Assembly: GCA_963763135.1 (NCBI GenBank)
Contig: CAVXNJ010000012.1
Span: forward strand, 186,001-250,000
DNA from: JANMZO01 sp963763135
GTDB lineage: Bacteria; Actinomycetota; Acidimicrobiia; Acidimicrobiales; JANYDT01
Length of the DNA: 64,000 nucleotides
Reading direction: 5' to 3'
Shown: positions 24,355-32,603 of the stretch, in pieces
Layout: every line of letters begins with the position of its first letter
Numbering within the stretch: the stretch's first letter is position 1
The notes under the pieces: model-generated
Seen by the model: only the letters and a program-made list of their open reading frames with translations
The model's database searches: none
What the model was told of the DNA's origin: nothing
Program-made: the position numbers and the translations under genes

Positions 24355-26829
24355 ATGCAACGGCATTTCACCGCCAGCGTGCTCTCCCTCGGGAGTGCGC
24401 TATGCGGTTTTGCCGCGCTCTTGGTCGTGCACGCGGTCGATCGTTCGGCTCAACTGCCGCTCCACCTTCCGGTGTCGCTGGCGTTCCTTGGCCTGCTGAT
24501 CGCCGGCCTGACGCCGCTTCAGCTCGAAGTGGAAAGCAACACGTTCACCGTCTCGCTGACGGACATTCCGATAGCGGTCGCGCTGCTGAGTATGCAGAGG
24601 GTCCCGCTGATCATCGCCGGTACCGCCGGAACGGTGGTGACGATGATCCTCCGTAAACGGCCTCCGCTGAAGCTGTTCTTCAACAGCTCATCGATTCTGA
24701 TCGAGATGACGGTCGCCGCAGCGATCTTCGACCTGACCGTCAAGCAAGCGGCGCTCGACGAATGGTCAACCTGGTCAGGGCTTGTCCTTGGAATGACCGG
24801 AGCAAGTCTGATCTCCGGCCTGGCGATCAACGTGGTCATCTACCTCGCTGGTGACACGCTCACGCCGCGCCAGGCCGTCCGCCATTCCCTCATAGGGCTG
24901 ATCAACACGGCCGCGGCAACGATCCTCACGCTGATGGCCGTCATGACGCTCAACATCACAGCGTTGGCCGTCGTGCCACTCGCCCTCCTGGGTGCGGTGT
25001 CGATCATTCCCCTTCGCCGTTACGCGTCGCTTTCCCGACGCTACGACGGGCTCCTCCTGCTGCATGAGTTCACCGCCGGCCTGAGTGGATCAAGCGATCT
25101 CGACTCGACACTCGCCAAGGTGCTGAGCGAAACATCCAAGGTGCTTCGCGCCAACGACGCCACGATCGTTCTCACGAAAGACGATGAACCGTTCTGCCTG
25201 ACCCTCGACGGCGCCGCGTCGCTCACGACTCCCGGTGACGCCCTGTGGCGGCGTGTCGTCGACGAGGGCGAGGCCGTTGTTCTCAGCCGGAGTTCAACCG
25301 ATTGCGACAACTTCCTCGAGACCCGAACGGTGAAGGACCTGATGGCGGTTCCGCTCGTTCACGGGGACCAGGTCATCGGGGCGATCGTCGTCGCCAACCG
25401 CTTGGGCGACACGAGTTCGTTCGACGCCGATGACCTTTCGATCTTCGGCACGATGGCCAACCAGACGACGGTGACGCTGGAGAACATGCGCCTCATCGGT
25501 GAGCTTCGCGATGAGTCAGCGGAGCGCAAACATCAGGCCCTGCACGACGAACTTACGGGGCTCCCGAATCGGGCCCACCTCTACACTGCTCTCGACCAAC
25601 GTCTTTCGGACGGACCGGCCGCCGTTGCGGTTCTTGACCTAAACCGGTTCAAAGAAGTCAATGACACCCTCGGTCATCATGTCGGCGACGAGGTACTTGT
25701 CCAGACCGCTCACCGGCTTCGGCACGCTCTCCCGTCGTCGGCCCTGGTCGCCCGCCTCGGAGGTGACGAGTTCGCGATCGTGCTGTTCGGGATAAGTCGC
25801 CTCGCCGATGCCATCGGAAAGCTAAGCGCGCTTGAGTTGGCGTTCACCACGCCGATCGAACTCGATGCCATGAGCCTTCGTATCGACGCATCGATCGGCG
25901 TCGCGATTTCGCCCGACCACGGCACCGACCGGGCAACACTGCTCCGTCACGCGGACGTCGCCATGTACGCGGCAAAGGCCGTGCACGGTACGACGGTCCG
26001 AGCGTACGACCGTTCCCAGGAGCGGTCGTCGAAGCGGTCCCTCGAACTCGTCGGAGAGCTCCGGAAAGCGATCGAGAACGATGACATTGCGGTGGCGTTC
26101 CAGCCGAAAGCAGATCTGGCGACGGGCTGCATCTCGGGGGCCGAGTCGCTGGCCCGCTGGTACCACGACACCCTGGGTCAGATCCCACCGAACGAGTTCA
26201 TCCCGATTGCCGAACAGGCCGGGCTCATCGACGCATTGACCAATGTGGTCCTCCGCCGATCACTCGAGGCGTGCGCACACTGGCGCACCAGCGGGCACCA
26301 ACTGACCGTGGCCGTTAACGTTGATGCCCAGACCCTCCTGTCGAACGGGTTCGTCGAAGGAGTGCTCGGTTCGTTGGAACGATGGCTCCTCCCGGCTCAG
26401 GCCTTGACGATCGAGATCACGGAACGCGAACTGGTACGCGAACTTGAAGCGGCGACGAAGGTGATCGACCGCCTCCGATCGCACGGCATCGCACTTTCCA
26501 TTGACGACTTCGGCACGGGCTACTCGTCGCTCGCATACCTCAGCCGGCTTCCCGTCGACGAGGTGAAGATAGATCGGGCGTTCGTCATGGACCTGACCGA
26601 ATCACCGGTTCATGAAGCGATCATCCGGGCGATCGTCGACATCACCGACAAGCTTGGGGCGACAACGGTCGTCGAAGGCATCGAAGACGAAGCGTCGTGG
26701 AATCTCGTCACATCGCTGGGTGTCACGGTCGGGCAGGGTTACCACCTCGCGCGACCCATGGACGCAGCCGCGTTCTCCGAGTGGCTGACCGAACGCGCAC
26801 GCGTTCAGGCAGCCACCCAGGCTCGCTAG
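24355..26829 (+). CDS. Membrane GAF-GGDEF-EAL cyclic-di-GMP enzyme
   Basis: 824 residues. The N-terminal about 230 residues hold seven or eight membrane helices, MASE-like. A GAF domain spans about 240-385 (LLLHEFTAGLSGSSDLDSTLAKVL to LSIFGTMANQTTVTLEN). The GGDEF domain follows with an intact motif in VARLGGDEFAIVLFG but no RxxD inhibitory site (LPSSALVARL instead). The EAL domain has ESL in place of EAL (GAESLARW), with the other catalytic blocks present: EITERELV, DDFGTGYSSLAYL, KIDRAFV and VEGIEDE. It may both make and break c-di-GMP. The ATG at 24355 is the first in frame near the membrane region; a TTG at 24337 is the only near alternative. Confidence 0.9.
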   Translation: MQRHFTASVLSLGSALCGFAALLVVHAVDRSAQLPLHLPVSLAFLGLLIAGLTPLQLEVESNTFTVSLTDIPIAVALLSMQRVPLIIAGTAGTVVTMILRKRPPLKLFFNSSSILIEMTVAAAIFDLTVKQAALDEWSTWSGLVLGMTGASLISGLAINVVIYLAGDTLTPRQAVRHSLIGLINTAAATILTLMAVMTLNITALAVVPLALLGAVSIIPLRRYASLSRRYDGLLLLHEFTAGLSGSSDLDSTLAKVLSETSKVLRANDATIVLTKDDEPFCLTLDGAASLTTPGDALWRRVVDEGEAVVLSRSSTDCDNFLETRTVKDLMAVPLVHGDQVIGAIVVANRLGDTSSFDADDLSIFGTMANQTTVTLENMRLIGELRDESAERKHQALHDELTGLPNRAHLYTALDQRLSDGPAAVAVLDLNRFKEVNDTLGHHVGDEVLVQTAHRLRHALPSSALVARLGGDEFAIVLFGISRLADAIGKLSALELAFTTPIELDAMSLRIDASIGVAISPDHGTDRATLLRHADVAMYAAKAVHGTTVRAYDRSQERSSKRSLELVGELRKAIENDDIAVAFQPKADLATGCISGAESLARWYHDTLGQIPPNEFIPIAEQAGLIDALTNVVLRRSLEACAHWRTSGHQLTVAVNVDAQTLLSNGFVEGVLGSLERWLLPAQALTIEITERELVRELEAATKVIDRLRSHGIALSIDDFGTGYSSLAYLSRLPVDEVKIDRAFVMDLTESPVHEAIIRAIVDITDKLGATTVVEGIEDEASWNLVTSLGVTVGQGYHLARPMDAAAFSEWLTERARVQAATQAR

Positions 26830-26856
26830 AACTTCCTAGAACTTCTTAGAACTTGA
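26827..26856. repeat. Three 10-base repeats between convergent genes
   Basis: TAGAACTTC, CTAGAACTTC and TTAGAACTTG follow each other, including the TAG stop of the GGDEF-EAL gene and the TAA stop of the P450 on the other strand. There is no hairpin. The 16-base gap between the two genes consists of this repeat. Confidence 0.6.
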
Positions 26857-28057
26857 CCATGCACACGCGTGGCCCGCGGACCTGACCTCCGGCCCAGGTC
26901 ACCGAAGCGGGATCGACCAACTCGAACTTCGGGATACGAGCGAGCCAGGTCTGCAACGCCACCCGGAGTTCGAGTCGGGCCAGGTTCGAACCTGCACAAC
27001 GGTGAATACCGGCGCCGAAGGCAACATGGCGATTGTTCTCCCGGTCGAGGATTACTTCATCGGGGTTTTCGAACTGTCGCGGATCGCGGTTCGCTGCGGG
27101 GAAGGCCATGAGCACGCGGTCCCCGGCCTTCATCGGGCAGCCCTGAAACTCGGTGTCGTGGGCCACGATCCGAGCCATCGTCACCGGTGAATATGCACGC
27201 AACAGCTCTTCAACAGCGGACGGCCAAAGGCTCGGGTTGTCGTGAAGTTGCTGAACGTGTTCGGGATGACTCGCGAGATGCCACATCGATGACCCGATGG
27301 CCGACCACGTGGTGTCGATGCCGGCAACCAGCATGAGGTTGCAGACGCCCATGACGTAGTCCTCGTCGACCTTTTTCCCATCGACTTCCAGCGCGAGGAG
27401 CGACGTGATCAGGTCGTTCTCCAGCGGGTGGGCTTTGCGGTCATCGAGTTGGGCCCGGAAGAACTCCATGATCTTGAGTCGCGAATCGCGTCGCACGACC
27501 GGGTCGGTGAGGCCGATCTCGAGGACTCCCCGCACCCAGCTGGTGAACTCATCCGACATGTCATGGGAGACACCGAGCATCGACGAGATGACGCGGACGG
27601 GGATCTGCTGGGCATATCCGCTTGCGGCATCGGCGGTTCCTTTGTCGATGAACCCGTCGATCAACTTGTTGCACCAGTCGCGGGTGAAACCCTCGTACTT
27701 GGCGATCGCCTGGGGTGAAAACGTCGGGAGAATCGCCCGACGATGCCAGTGGTGCTCGGGGGGATCGGAGGTGATGGGCGGGGCCTTCACCTGTGAATAC
27801 GCCATCTCAGCGGCACCCGGAACCGGCGGAACGACGATGATCTCGCGCGAGGTGAAGACGTCGTGTTCCTGAGCGATCGCGACGACGTCGTCATAACGGG
27901 TTGGGAGCCAGGACCCACCGCGACGGTCGGTGTGCGCGATAGGGCAGGCCGACTCCCGAATCGTCGTCATCGTCGAATACGGATCGGCCACGAAACCCGG
28001 GTCGAAAATGTCGTAGTCGGTATGCGGATCAAACGCAGTGTCAGTCATCTCACTCAT
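26846..28057 (-). CDS. Cytochrome P450
   Basis: A 403-residue bacterial-type P450. The heme Cys is in FGAGIHRCAGSNLARLE, the I-helix oxygen-activation motif is VAGIDTTWSA, and the ExxR is in EELLRAYSP. The length is standard. It would need a ferredoxin and reductase encoded elsewhere. The ATG at 28057 overlaps the stop of the TetR gene by 8 bases (ATGAGTGA), so the two are translationally coupled and the longer reading to 28495 is discarded. Related P450s hydroxylate terpenes, steroids or fatty acids; the substrate here is unknown. The TetR partner is the likely regulator. Confidence 0.93.
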   Translation of the reverse strand: MSEMTDTAFDPHTDYDIFDPGFVADPYSTMTTIRESACPIAHTDRRGGSWLPTRYDDVVAIAQEHDVFTSREIIVVPPVPGAAEMAYSQVKAPPITSDPPEHHWHRRAILPTFSPQAIAKYEGFTRDWCNKLIDGFIDKGTADAASGYAQQIPVRVISSMLGVSHDMSDEFTSWVRGVLEIGLTDPVVRRDSRLKIMEFFRAQLDDRKAHPLENDLITSLLALEVDGKKVDEDYVMGVCNLMLVAGIDTTWSAIGSSMWHLASHPEHVQQLHDNPSLWPSAVEELLRAYSPVTMARIVAHDTEFQGCPMKAGDRVLMAFPAANRDPRQFENPDEVILDRENNRHVAFGAGIHRCAGSNLARLELRVALQTWLARIPKFELVDPASVTWAGGQVRGPRVCMVKF

Positions 28058-28922
28058 CAAGTGTTCCTTTTGCCAGAGCCTTCCGGGAAGGCGTTGTACG
28101 GGTTGTCGTTTTGCTACTTGTCGTTTTGCTACGAGTCGTTTTGGTTGCTGTCGTCTTGGTTGCTGTCGTTTTGGCTGCTGAAGTTTTGGCTGCTGAAGCT
28201 TTCGCTGTTGTGGTGGAAGCGACTGCTCGTGTTCGTCGTGTCGGGCGGGTCGTTTCCGAAGGGTGATCCGCCGATCTCGTTGCCGGGGTCGGCAATCCAA
28301 GCTCAGGGTTTCGGCCCGACCGGGCCAGCGTCCGCAGGTCGCGCACGACATCCGCGGGTGGTGGAGGCTTCTCGAGTTCCATCCACCAGCTGAGAACCGC
28401 GAGGATCTGGCCGGCGAAGGCTCGCGATGCCAACTGGCGAGACAGGTCGGCGCCGAGCTTCGACCCGACGGCCCCGAGCGGGTCCACTTCGTCAACCAGC
28501 GAAGTCACGCGCTCGACCAGATAGCGAAGGGCGATACCGTCACCTTCGCCGCGCAGCACCACCCGCAGGCGGTCCGGTTCGCGCTGGGCGTCTTCAAACA
28601 ACGCCAGAAGCCGACGGTTTTCAAACTCGTCGGCAAGTTGTTCGAACCGTTCCAACACATCCGTCACGACCGCTTCCGCTACGGATGTGAGCAGTTGGTC
28701 CTTGTCGCGGAAGTGCGAATAGAACGTGGCGCGCGTGATCCCGGCCCGTTCCAGGATGTTCTCGACGGTGAGGTTCTGGAAACCCTTGTCGAGCGAGAGT
28801 TCAACGATGGCCTGTTGGAGGCCACGCCGGGTTCGTTCGCGACGACCGCGCGTCTCACGGGGTGACTGGACGGCGTTGATCGCCCTCGCGTCGTTCGTTG
28901 TGCTGATGCCCCCATCGCTCAC
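28050..28922 (-). CDS. TetR-family regulator with Lys/Thr/Ala-rich C-terminal tail
   Basis: 290 residues. The N-terminal HTH is TVENILERAGITRATFYSHFRDKDQLL, followed by a ligand-binding helical domain to about residue 205. The last 75 or so residues are a histone-H1-like tail of KTTATKTTATK-type repeats (TAKASAAKTSAAKTTATK and on), rarely seen on TetR proteins, which may bind DNA or nucleoid non-specifically. The start is taken as the GTG at 28922, 7 bases after TACGTT; a TTG at 28931 is the alternative. It is directly upstream of and coupled to the P450, so probably regulates the pair. Confidence 0.88.
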   Translation of the reverse strand: MSDGGISTTNDARAINAVQSPRETRGRRERTRRGLQQAIVELSLDKGFQNLTVENILERAGITRATFYSHFRDKDQLLTSVAEAVVTDVLERFEQLADEFENRRLLALFEDAQREPDRLRVVLRGEGDGIALRYLVERVTSLVDEVDPLGAVGSKLGADLSRQLASRAFAGQILAVLSWWMELEKPPPPADVVRDLRTLARSGRNPELGLPTPATRSADHPSETTRPTRRTRAVASTTTAKASAAKTSAAKTTATKTTATKTTRSKTTSSKTTTRTTPSRKALAKGTLDE

Positions 28923-28929
28923 GGCGATC

Positions 28930-28958
28930 AACGTACACGTTTTTAAACACTTTGTATA
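28930..28958 (-). promoter_or_regulatory. Putative leaderless promoter of the TetR-P450 operon
   Basis: On the minus strand TATACA (28953-28958) and TACGTT (28930-28935) are 17 bases apart, and the -10 box ends 7 bases before the GTG at 28922. The spacer contains GTTT-AA-AAAC, a short dyad that could be part of a TetR operator. Confidence 0.4.
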
Positions 28959-29043
28959 GTTCGCCGCGTTCGCCCTACGGACCGGGAGGCGCGCCCATCA
29001 CTTCTTCACCAGGCATAGCCCCGGCTACCCGGTGCCCGGGTTT

Positions 29044-30081
29044 TCAGGACACGATCTCGCGCTGCACGTTTTCCGCGAACGATGCGGCGCTGTTGATGTT
29101 CATCCCCATCTCGCGTACCGCCACGGCCTGCTCTTCGACTGCGCTCGCGATGGTCTGCTGGAACTCGGAAACCTGGGAGATGCCGGCTGCGATCGAATCG
29201 CTGGCGACACGAACCTTGTTGATCGCATCATGCATGGCGCGAATCTGACCGGAGATCTGCTTCGTTGCTTCGGAGGTATCGAGCGCGAGCGACTTCACTT
29301 CACCGGCCACGACGGCGAAGCCTTTGCCGGCGTTACCGGCGCGTGCTGCTTCGATCGTGGCATTCAAGGCCAGCAGGTCGGTTTGGTCAGCGACGGTCGC
29401 GATGGTGTTCGTGATCTGCGCGACTTCGTTGCCCACCTTGGTCAGTGTTTCCACCAGCGTGATGCTGAGTTCGGCGTTCACTGACGTCTTCTCGGCCATA
29501 TCGGCGGCACTCACGGCACTGCGCGAGATCTCTTCGATGGAGGCGCTGAACTCAGTGACGGTGGATGCCGCAGTCCGGAGTTGTTCCGAGAGGCTGCCAA
29601 CGGCATCAAGGGAGCGGGTCAACGACGACGTGTCGTCCCAGGCGACGATGTAGCCGATCTTGACGCCCTTTTCGTTCAGGATGACGTTGATGCGAGTGGT
29701 CAGCGCCACCTTGCCGAACGAGAACGAAGCGTTGTGCGGGAAGCGCGACTGATCGTTGAGGATCCGCTCGATCCGTGCGGGATCGCGGTGAAACCGGTGG
29801 ATCGAGCCACCGAGTATCTCAGATAGGGTGACCCCGAAAGCCGACCGGATATCCGACTCGATCTTTTGCAGCGTCTGGAGCCCGAAGCGGTTGATGAACA
29901 CCAGCATGAGGTCGAGGTTCGCGATGAAGACGTTGTGTTCAAGGCTGTTCAGCATCAACTTCGACGCCGTAACGATCGAATCAAGTTCAGGAACTTTGGG
30001 TGCCTCGACCACCGGCGGCGCCGTACGGGCCGAACTGGAGGTTTCGGTCTGACGTGTTCGGGAGCGCAGTGACAGGGACAT
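29044..30081 (-). CDS. Soluble PAS-type chemotaxis receptor-like (MCP) protein
   Basis: A 345-residue protein without membrane helices. A PAS-like sensor spans about 35-150 (SKLMLNSLEHNVFIANLDLMLVFINRFGLQTLQKIE, EKGVKIGYIVAWDDTS). The methyl-accepting coiled-coil fills about 155-345, with the conserved hairpin tip TVADQTDLLALNATIEAARAGNAGKGFAVVAGEVKSLA. It probably signals to CheA/CheW, but no chemotaxis or motility genes are in this window. The ATG at 30081 has GAGG 8 bases upstream; a GTG at 30087 is the alternative. It may sense oxygen or redox through a cofactor such as heme or flavin, which cannot be shown here. Confidence 0.88.
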   Translation of the reverse strand: MSLSLRSRTRQTETSSSARTAPPVVEAPKVPELDSIVTASKLMLNSLEHNVFIANLDLMLVFINRFGLQTLQKIESDIRSAFGVTLSEILGGSIHRFHRDPARIERILNDQSRFPHNASFSFGKVALTTRINVILNEKGVKIGYIVAWDDTSSLTRSLDAVGSLSEQLRTAASTVTEFSASIEEISRSAVSAADMAEKTSVNAELSITLVETLTKVGNEVAQITNTIATVADQTDLLALNATIEAARAGNAGKGFAVVAGEVKSLALDTSEATKQISGQIRAMHDAINKVRVASDSIAAGISQVSEFQQTIASAVEEQAVAVREMGMNINSAASFAENVQREIVS

Positions 30082-30264
30082 GGCCACCTCATCGGTAGGG
30101 CTATTGCCTTGTTGCGGCGTTTTTTCGGAACTGAACCAGAAATCATAGACAGGGTCCGTTTATGTAGCCGAAGCCGTCGCCTCCCGGCATCTTCGGCCAC
30201 ACGTTCACCAAAGGTCGCGGCCAACCGCAAATGTGACGTGCGGAAGGACACATCGAGAAGGCGG

Positions 30265-31584
30265 ATGGGCGAAGGTGGTACGGATTACATTCGGTATGTG
30301 ATCACGTTGCCCGAACCACAGTCCGCCGATGCGGTGCTTGAGCACCTACCTTCCGGAACGTCGGTGATTGTCCCGCTGTCCAATGGCGAACCGATTTCCG
30401 TTCTCGATGCGATGGAAGCGAATGCCGACCGCCTCACCAACGTGACTGTGCACCAGATGCACGCCCTGGTTGACCGTCCGTATCTCCACGACGAAGGAGG
30501 TCGCTTCCATGGACACCTCGATCATGTGTCGTACTTCCTTTCACACATCACCCGCCCGGCCTTCGCGGCTGGCACCATCGACTTCGTGCCGTGCCATTTC
30601 AGCGAGATGCCGGCGCTCCTGCGTCGACGCCCGAACCCCAAGCTCGTGATCGCAGCCGCCTCGATGCCCGACCGTCACGGGTACGTGTCGCTCGGTACGA
30701 ACGCTGACTACGTTGCCGCATTTATCGGGAAGGTTCCGTTCTTCATCGAAGCGAACCACCGGATGCCCCGCACGTTCGGCCGACATCAACTCCATGTCAG
30801 CCAGTTGGCCGGGTGGACCGAAGTCGACCGACCGCTGATCGAGGTCCCACCGGCCCAGCCCGACGCCGTCGATCGGGCGATCGGCCTCATGGTCGCCGAG
30901 CGGATCCCGAACGGGGCCACCGTGCAGACCGGCATCGGCGCGATCCCGAACGCCGTTCTGTCGTCGTTGAGCGATCACCGCAACCTCGGGATTCACACCG
31001 AACTCCTCTCCGACGGGGCGATCGATCTGATCGAGTCGGGCGTGGTGAACGGCGTCTACAAGGTGCGTCGTCCGGGCAAAGTCGTGGCCACGTTCTGTCT
31101 CGGAACGAAGCGGCTCTACGACTTCATCAACGAGAATCCGGTCATGGAGTTGCTGCCCGTCGACTGGGTCAACGACTCGCGCCTCATCGGAAGCGATCCG
31201 AACTTCATGTCGATCAACGCCACGACAGAGGTCGATCTCATGGGCCAGTGCGCGTCGGAGACGATCGCCGGCAAGTACTGGTCGGGCAGCGGTGGCCAGG
31301 CCGACTTCGCGCGTGGAGCGATGTATTCAGAACACGGCAAGGGCTTCATCGTTCTGCACTCAAGCGCCGCCAAAGGCACCATCTCCCGCATCGTCAGCCG
31401 GCTGTCACCAGGTTCGGTGGTGACGACCCTGAAGAATACCGTCGACCATGTTGTGACCGAACACGGCGTTGCCGAACTTCGTGATCGGAGCCTCGCCGAT
31501 CGGGCCCGGGAGCTCATTTCCATTGCCGCGCCGCAGTTCCGTGACCAGCTGACCAGCGACGCCAAGGAACTCGGCTACCTCTAG
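30265..31584 (+). CDS. Acetyl-CoA hydrolase/transferase family CoA-transferase
   Basis: 439 residues of the AcCoA hydrolase/4-hydroxybutyrate CoA-transferase type. Typical blocks are TVQTGIGAIPNAVLSSLSDH, then GIHTELLSDGAIDLIESGVVNG, whose Glu is the likely covalent CoA-binding residue, then GSGGQADFARGA and VVTEHGVAELRDRSLADRA. It moves CoA between short acyl groups, for example acetate or succinate. The ATG at 30265 follows GAGAAGG. A divergent gap of 183 bases separates it from the MCP gene. It is followed on the same strand by an enoyl-CoA hydratase 104 bases on, so the region handles CoA esters. Confidence 0.9.
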   Translation: MGEGGTDYIRYVITLPEPQSADAVLEHLPSGTSVIVPLSNGEPISVLDAMEANADRLTNVTVHQMHALVDRPYLHDEGGRFHGHLDHVSYFLSHITRPAFAAGTIDFVPCHFSEMPALLRRRPNPKLVIAAASMPDRHGYVSLGTNADYVAAFIGKVPFFIEANHRMPRTFGRHQLHVSQLAGWTEVDRPLIEVPPAQPDAVDRAIGLMVAERIPNGATVQTGIGAIPNAVLSSLSDHRNLGIHTELLSDGAIDLIESGVVNGVYKVRRPGKVVATFCLGTKRLYDFINENPVMELLPVDWVNDSRLIGSDPNFMSINATTEVDLMGQCASETIAGKYWSGSGGQADFARGAMYSEHGKGFIVLHSSAAKGTISRIVSRLSPGSVVTTLKNTVDHVVTEHGVAELRDRSLADRARELISIAAPQFRDQLTSDAKELGYL

Positions 31585-31652
31585 AGACGAGGCCACGACG
31601 CCCACCGACGCCCACCGACGTCGATGGCGCGTATCCGGGAGTGCGGCACGTC

Positions 31653-31682
31653 TTGGGTCCGGATCACCGGGACCGTTACACT
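31653..31682 (+). promoter_or_regulatory. Putative leaderless promoter of the enoyl-CoA hydratase gene
   Basis: TTGGGT (31653-31658) and TACACT (31677-31682) are 18 bases apart, and the ATG follows after 6 bases at 31689, with no ribosome binding site. A short direct repeat ACGCCCACCG lies upstream at about 31598-31618. Confidence 0.5.
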
Positions 31683-31688
31683 CACGCC

Positions 31689-32513
31689 ATGAGCGACGCC
31701 AGCGGCAATCAGGTACCGAGCACATCATTCACCGGCGTGGGAGTCACCGGTTCGGTGAGGTCCGATGGCCGAGTTGGTGAGTTGCTGCTCGATACACCGT
31801 CGAAGCTCAACCCGCTCTCGACGGAGACGCTTCGGTCGATTGAAACCGCGGCCCGATGGTTCGATACGCACGATGATCTGCGGGTCGTCGTGGTCCGTGG
31901 GGCCGGGCGGGCGTTCTCGGCCGGAGCCTCACTCAGTGCCTTTGGCGAAGGGATACGTCAAGACGACCCCCGCCACGATTCAGACTCCGGCTGGCGCATG
32001 GCCCGAGCGATGGATGAGATGCGGGCCGTGACCGTCGCGCAGATTCACGGATGGTGCGTCGGGGGAGGCCTCGTCGTGGCGGGCGTCTGCGATCTCCGGG
32101 TTGCCGCAGAAGATGCCCGGTTCTCCATCCCCGAGATCGATCTCGGTATCCCGCTCGCGTGGGGCGGCATCCCCCGGCTCGTCCGTGAGATCGGGCCGGC
32201 GGCGACCAAGGAACTCGTGATGACCTGTCGTCCCTTCACCGCCGACGAGGCTCTTCGCCTCGGGTTCTTGAACCGCGTCGTCCCGCTGGTCGAACTTGAT
32301 CGCGCGGTGACGGAACTGGTCGAGACCCTGGCTTCGAAGCCGAAACTCGCACTGCTCTCCACGAAGACCCACGTGAACGCGGTGACCGAGTCGATGGTCA
32401 GTACCGGTCGATCGTGGGCCGACGCCGACGGTCTGCTCGCGGGCCTCCGTGACCCGGAAGGCAAGGCCTCGGCCGCGGCGTACCTGAACCGGGTCCAGTC
32501 CGGCAAAAAATAA
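31689..32513 (+). CDS. Enoyl-CoA hydratase/isomerase (crotonase) family protein
   Basis: A 274-residue crotonase-fold protein. It has the oxyanion blocks RAFSAGASLSAFG and GWCVGGGLVVAGVCDLRVAAEDARF. The acidic residue common at the first catalytic position (E in GGGxELA) is V here (GGGLVVAG), while the second Glu is present in FSIPEIDLGIPLAWGG. It may therefore be an isomerase or another crotonase activity rather than a plain hydratase. The start at 31689 is supported by the -10-like TACACT 6 bases ahead. A perfect stem (GAACCGCG/CGCGGTTC) follows the gene. Confidence 0.88.
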   Translation: MSDASGNQVPSTSFTGVGVTGSVRSDGRVGELLLDTPSKLNPLSTETLRSIETAARWFDTHDDLRVVVVRGAGRAFSAGASLSAFGEGIRQDDPRHDSDSGWRMARAMDEMRAVTVAQIHGWCVGGGLVVAGVCDLRVAAEDARFSIPEIDLGIPLAWGGIPRLVREIGPAATKELVMTCRPFTADEALRLGFLNRVVPLVELDRAVTELVETLASKPKLALLSTKTHVNAVTESMVSTGRSWADADGLLAGLRDPEGKASAAAYLNRVQSGKK

Positions 32514-32533
32514 GCCCACGTAGGATTGGACGC

Positions 32534-32555
32534 GAACCGCGTGCTAACGCGGTTC
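32534..32555. terminator. Perfect 8-bp stem with 6-base loop, no T-run
   Basis: GAACCGCG (32534-32541) pairs with CGCGGTTC (32548-32555) around TGCTAA, 21 bases after the crotonase stop. High-GC actinobacterial terminators often lack a T-run, so termination is plausible; it could also be a regulator site in front of the next gene. Confidence 0.45.
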
Positions 32556-32603
32556 CCGCGCCGCACAGGTGACATCTCCGGCTTGGCCCAGTATGGTCCA
32601 CCT

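Noticed and set aside
32534..32555. Possible tRNA or structured RNA in the gap before the frameshifted hydrolase
   Set aside because: Only one 8-bp stem is present; no cloverleaf, T-loop or anticodon arm.
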